From assembly GCA_002786025.1 (NCBI GenBank), contig NHNW01000010.1, positions 124,001-188,000 of the forward strand: 64,000 bases of DNA. The letters run 5' to 3'. The stretch's first letter is position 1, and every line of letters begins with the position of its first letter. This stretch comes from Zasmidium citrigriseum. Lineage: Eukaryota > Ascomycota > Dothideomycetes > Mycosphaerellales > Mycosphaerellaceae. The notes beneath the pieces are model-generated. The model saw only the letters and a program-made list of their open reading frames with translations. It searched no databases and was not told the origin of the DNA. The translations under genes and the position numbers were made by a program. Of the stretch, positions 62,558 through 64,000 are shown piece by piece.

Positions 62558-64000
62558 ATGGATCAAAAAGGAGATCGAGGACGACGTCCGCCGCCCGCAT
62601 TGCCTCCCCGCCAGAGCAGTTCAACCGAGCAGGCTGAGCCTCAAGACGATGCCCCGCCGCCATATGAATTGGTTGCACACCAACAGAGGGCGTTCGAGAA
62701 AGCCACCGCCGGCAACCCATCAGGATCTGGCTCTGCTCTTGGACACAATGACCCGCGATCCTCTTCGCAGCAATCTCTGGCTCCTGAGCCGGGAGAGCAG
62801 AACCAGAGGCGTAAATTGCTTTTGATCTACATCCATGGCTTCATGGGCAACGAGACCAGCTTTCGAAGTTTTCCAGCGCACTTGCACAACCTGCTGGCTG
62901 TTCTTTTGGAAGAGACACATGTCATTCACACCAAAATCTATCCGCGGTATCGCTCCAAAGGTCACATCAGCCACGCGCGAGACAATTTCAGCAAATGGCT
63001 GGAGCCTCATGAGAGCGAGTCAACAGATGTCGTGCTATTGGGCCACAGTATGGGAGGTCTTCTCTCCGCGGAAGTTGTCCTTATGCCATCGATGAGACTC
63101 GCATCGCGGCCTTTGAACCATCGAATCATTGGAACGATCAACTTCGACGTGCCGTTCCTTGGAATGCACCCCGGTGTTGTCAAAAGTGGATTGGCGAGCA
63201 TCTTCAAGTCAGACGAACCACCAGGAGACAAATGGGAGGATCTGCCATCAGTGAAAGAGGATGCCGAGTCTAGTCAAGGCCAGCGCCCTATCACCCCTTC
63301 ATCAAGGAGTGATACCTTCTGGGACCACTCGGATCCAAACTTCAATCCCAAGTTCACGAACGATGTGATACTTCCTGTTCGAAAAGGATGGAAGAGTGCG
63401 TTGCACTTCGTCAACAAACACTCCGACGATCTAATCAAGTCAACGAAGAAACTCATCTCATCCCACATGGAGTTTGGGGGAGCCATGGCCAACTATGGGG
63501 AGCTCAAGACTCGCTACTCCAGGATCAGGGCTTTGGAAGTCGAAGACGGACGTATTCGACAGACAGTCGTTGAAGGCGGCCTCCCACCCAGAGTACGCTT
63601 CGTGAACTACTACACCGCCAGTACAGGTCGACCAAAAAAGCCCTCGTCACCAAATCGACGATTGTCACCCAGCCCACATGGCAGTCGATCATCGTCACGG
63701 ACATCAATGTCCCGTGCATCGTTACAATCAAATCGACCAGGTACAGAGAGTAGTCTTTATTCAAGTGGTGCTGTTGGCACCCGAGAGTCTCTCACGGTGG
63801 AGAATGCAGCCAAAGAAGCTTTGGAAGCTGGGCATGATACGGAAAACAAACCTCATACAGAGGAGTCGTCATCATCATCATCATCAGAGCCGACCTCGTC
63901 AGATGTACCTGCAAAGCCTCCGCCACTCGGTGATCTGAGTTACATCCAGGATCCGAACATCCGAAAGATGGTAGAAGAGGACCATCGAAAAGCACTCCAG
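62558..64000 (+). CDS. Alpha/beta hydrolase (DUF676/lipase-like), 5' part, runs off the window
   Basis: Open from ATG 62558 (MDQKGDRGRRPPP) to the window end without a stop, at least 481 residues. After a disordered Pro/Ser-rich N-terminus, LLLIYIHGFMGNETSF carries the oxyanion-hole motif and STDVVLLGHSMGGLLSAE the GxSxG nucleophile elbow at ~residue 170. The strand IIGTINFDVPFLGMHPGVV follows. Beyond ~380 the chain becomes Ser/Arg-rich (RRLSPSPHGSRSSSR) with a run of seven Ser codons near 63.87 kb. The pattern fits the fungal DUF676/PGAP1-like serine esterases, which act on lipids; the substrate is unknown and the histidine lies beyond or near the cut. It is divergent from SEA4. Confidence 0.85.
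   Translation, partial: MDQKGDRGRRPPPALPPRQSSSTEQAEPQDDAPPPYELVAHQQRAFEKATAGNPSGSGSALGHNDPRSSSQQSLAPEPGEQNQRRKLLLIYIHGFMGNETSFRSFPAHLHNLLAVLLEETHVIHTKIYPRYRSKGHISHARDNFSKWLEPHESESTDVVLLGHSMGGLLSAEVVLMPSMRLASRPLNHRIIGTINFDVPFLGMHPGVVKSGLASIFKSDEPPGDKWEDLPSVKEDAESSQGQRPITPSSRSDTFWDHSDPNFNPKFTNDVILPVRKGWKSALHFVNKHSDDLIKSTKKLISSHMEFGGAMANYGELKTRYSRIRALEVEDGRIRQTVVEGGLPPRVRFVNYYTASTGRPKKPSSPNRRLSPSPHGSRSSSRTSMSRASLQSNRPGTESSLYSSGAVGTRESLTVENAAKEALEAGHDTENKPHTEESSSSSSSEPTSSDVPAKPPPLGDLSYIQDPNIRKMVEEDHRKALQ

Overview
The window is nuclear DNA of a filamentous ascomycete (Pezizomycotina). A dothideomycete such as a Mycosphaerellales/Capnodiales fungus is the best guess, but that is inference and not proven here. 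The reasons are short 48-91 nt GT-AG introns, dense single-copy genes on both strands, an inactive-type PNG1, a G1 cyclin, SUR7 and CLU1 homologues of fungal type, and a transposon destroyed by repeat-induced point mutation (RIP).

Layout. 1-16.6 kb is gene-dense: the 3' part of an acetamidase, class II DAHP synthase, a HYPK-like UBA protein, a large BRCT protein, a peroxisomal-type 2-hydroxy-acid oxidase, DNA polymerase kappa, a conserved coiled-coil protein and a membrane-anchored alpha/beta hydrolase. 16.6-26.9 kb is a gene-poor island. At its centre is a 3,965-bp Mutator-like (MULE) element with terminal inverted repeats and an 8-bp target duplication. Almost every CpA/TpG in it has become TpA, yet the transposase frame is still readable with no indel. 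26.9-64 kb is again housekeeping sequence: G1 cyclin, UTP4, a SUR7 family protein, PNG1, S-formylglutathione hydrolase, RPB6 (four exons), TFIIIA, a sulfotransferase-like protein, a single-finger C2H2 protein, a TPR-DnaJ co-chaperone, CLU1, a DUF3074 protein, SEA4/Mio and the 5' part of a serine-hydrolase gene that runs off the end.

How genes relate. There are no operons or secondary-metabolite clusters; most genes are independent housekeeping loci. The clearest functional pairing is RPB6 (subunit shared by RNA polymerases I, II and III) and TFIIIA (5S rRNA transcription factor), which diverge from one 341-bp intergenic region; UTP4 (rRNA processing) lies about 8 kb away. DAHP synthase carries two TGACTC (Gcn4/CpcA-type) cores upstream of its start, as expected for an amino-acid biosynthetic gene.

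Most noteworthy are the indel-free RIP-killed MULE with a CAC bias among the surviving CpA sites, the loss of the catalytic cysteine in PNG1, a four-copy RFPGLP-type motif in the BRCT protein, and introns of length 3n without stops that would be silently translated by a naive gene caller. I found no convincing tRNA, rRNA, CRISPR array or undescribed multi-gene system.
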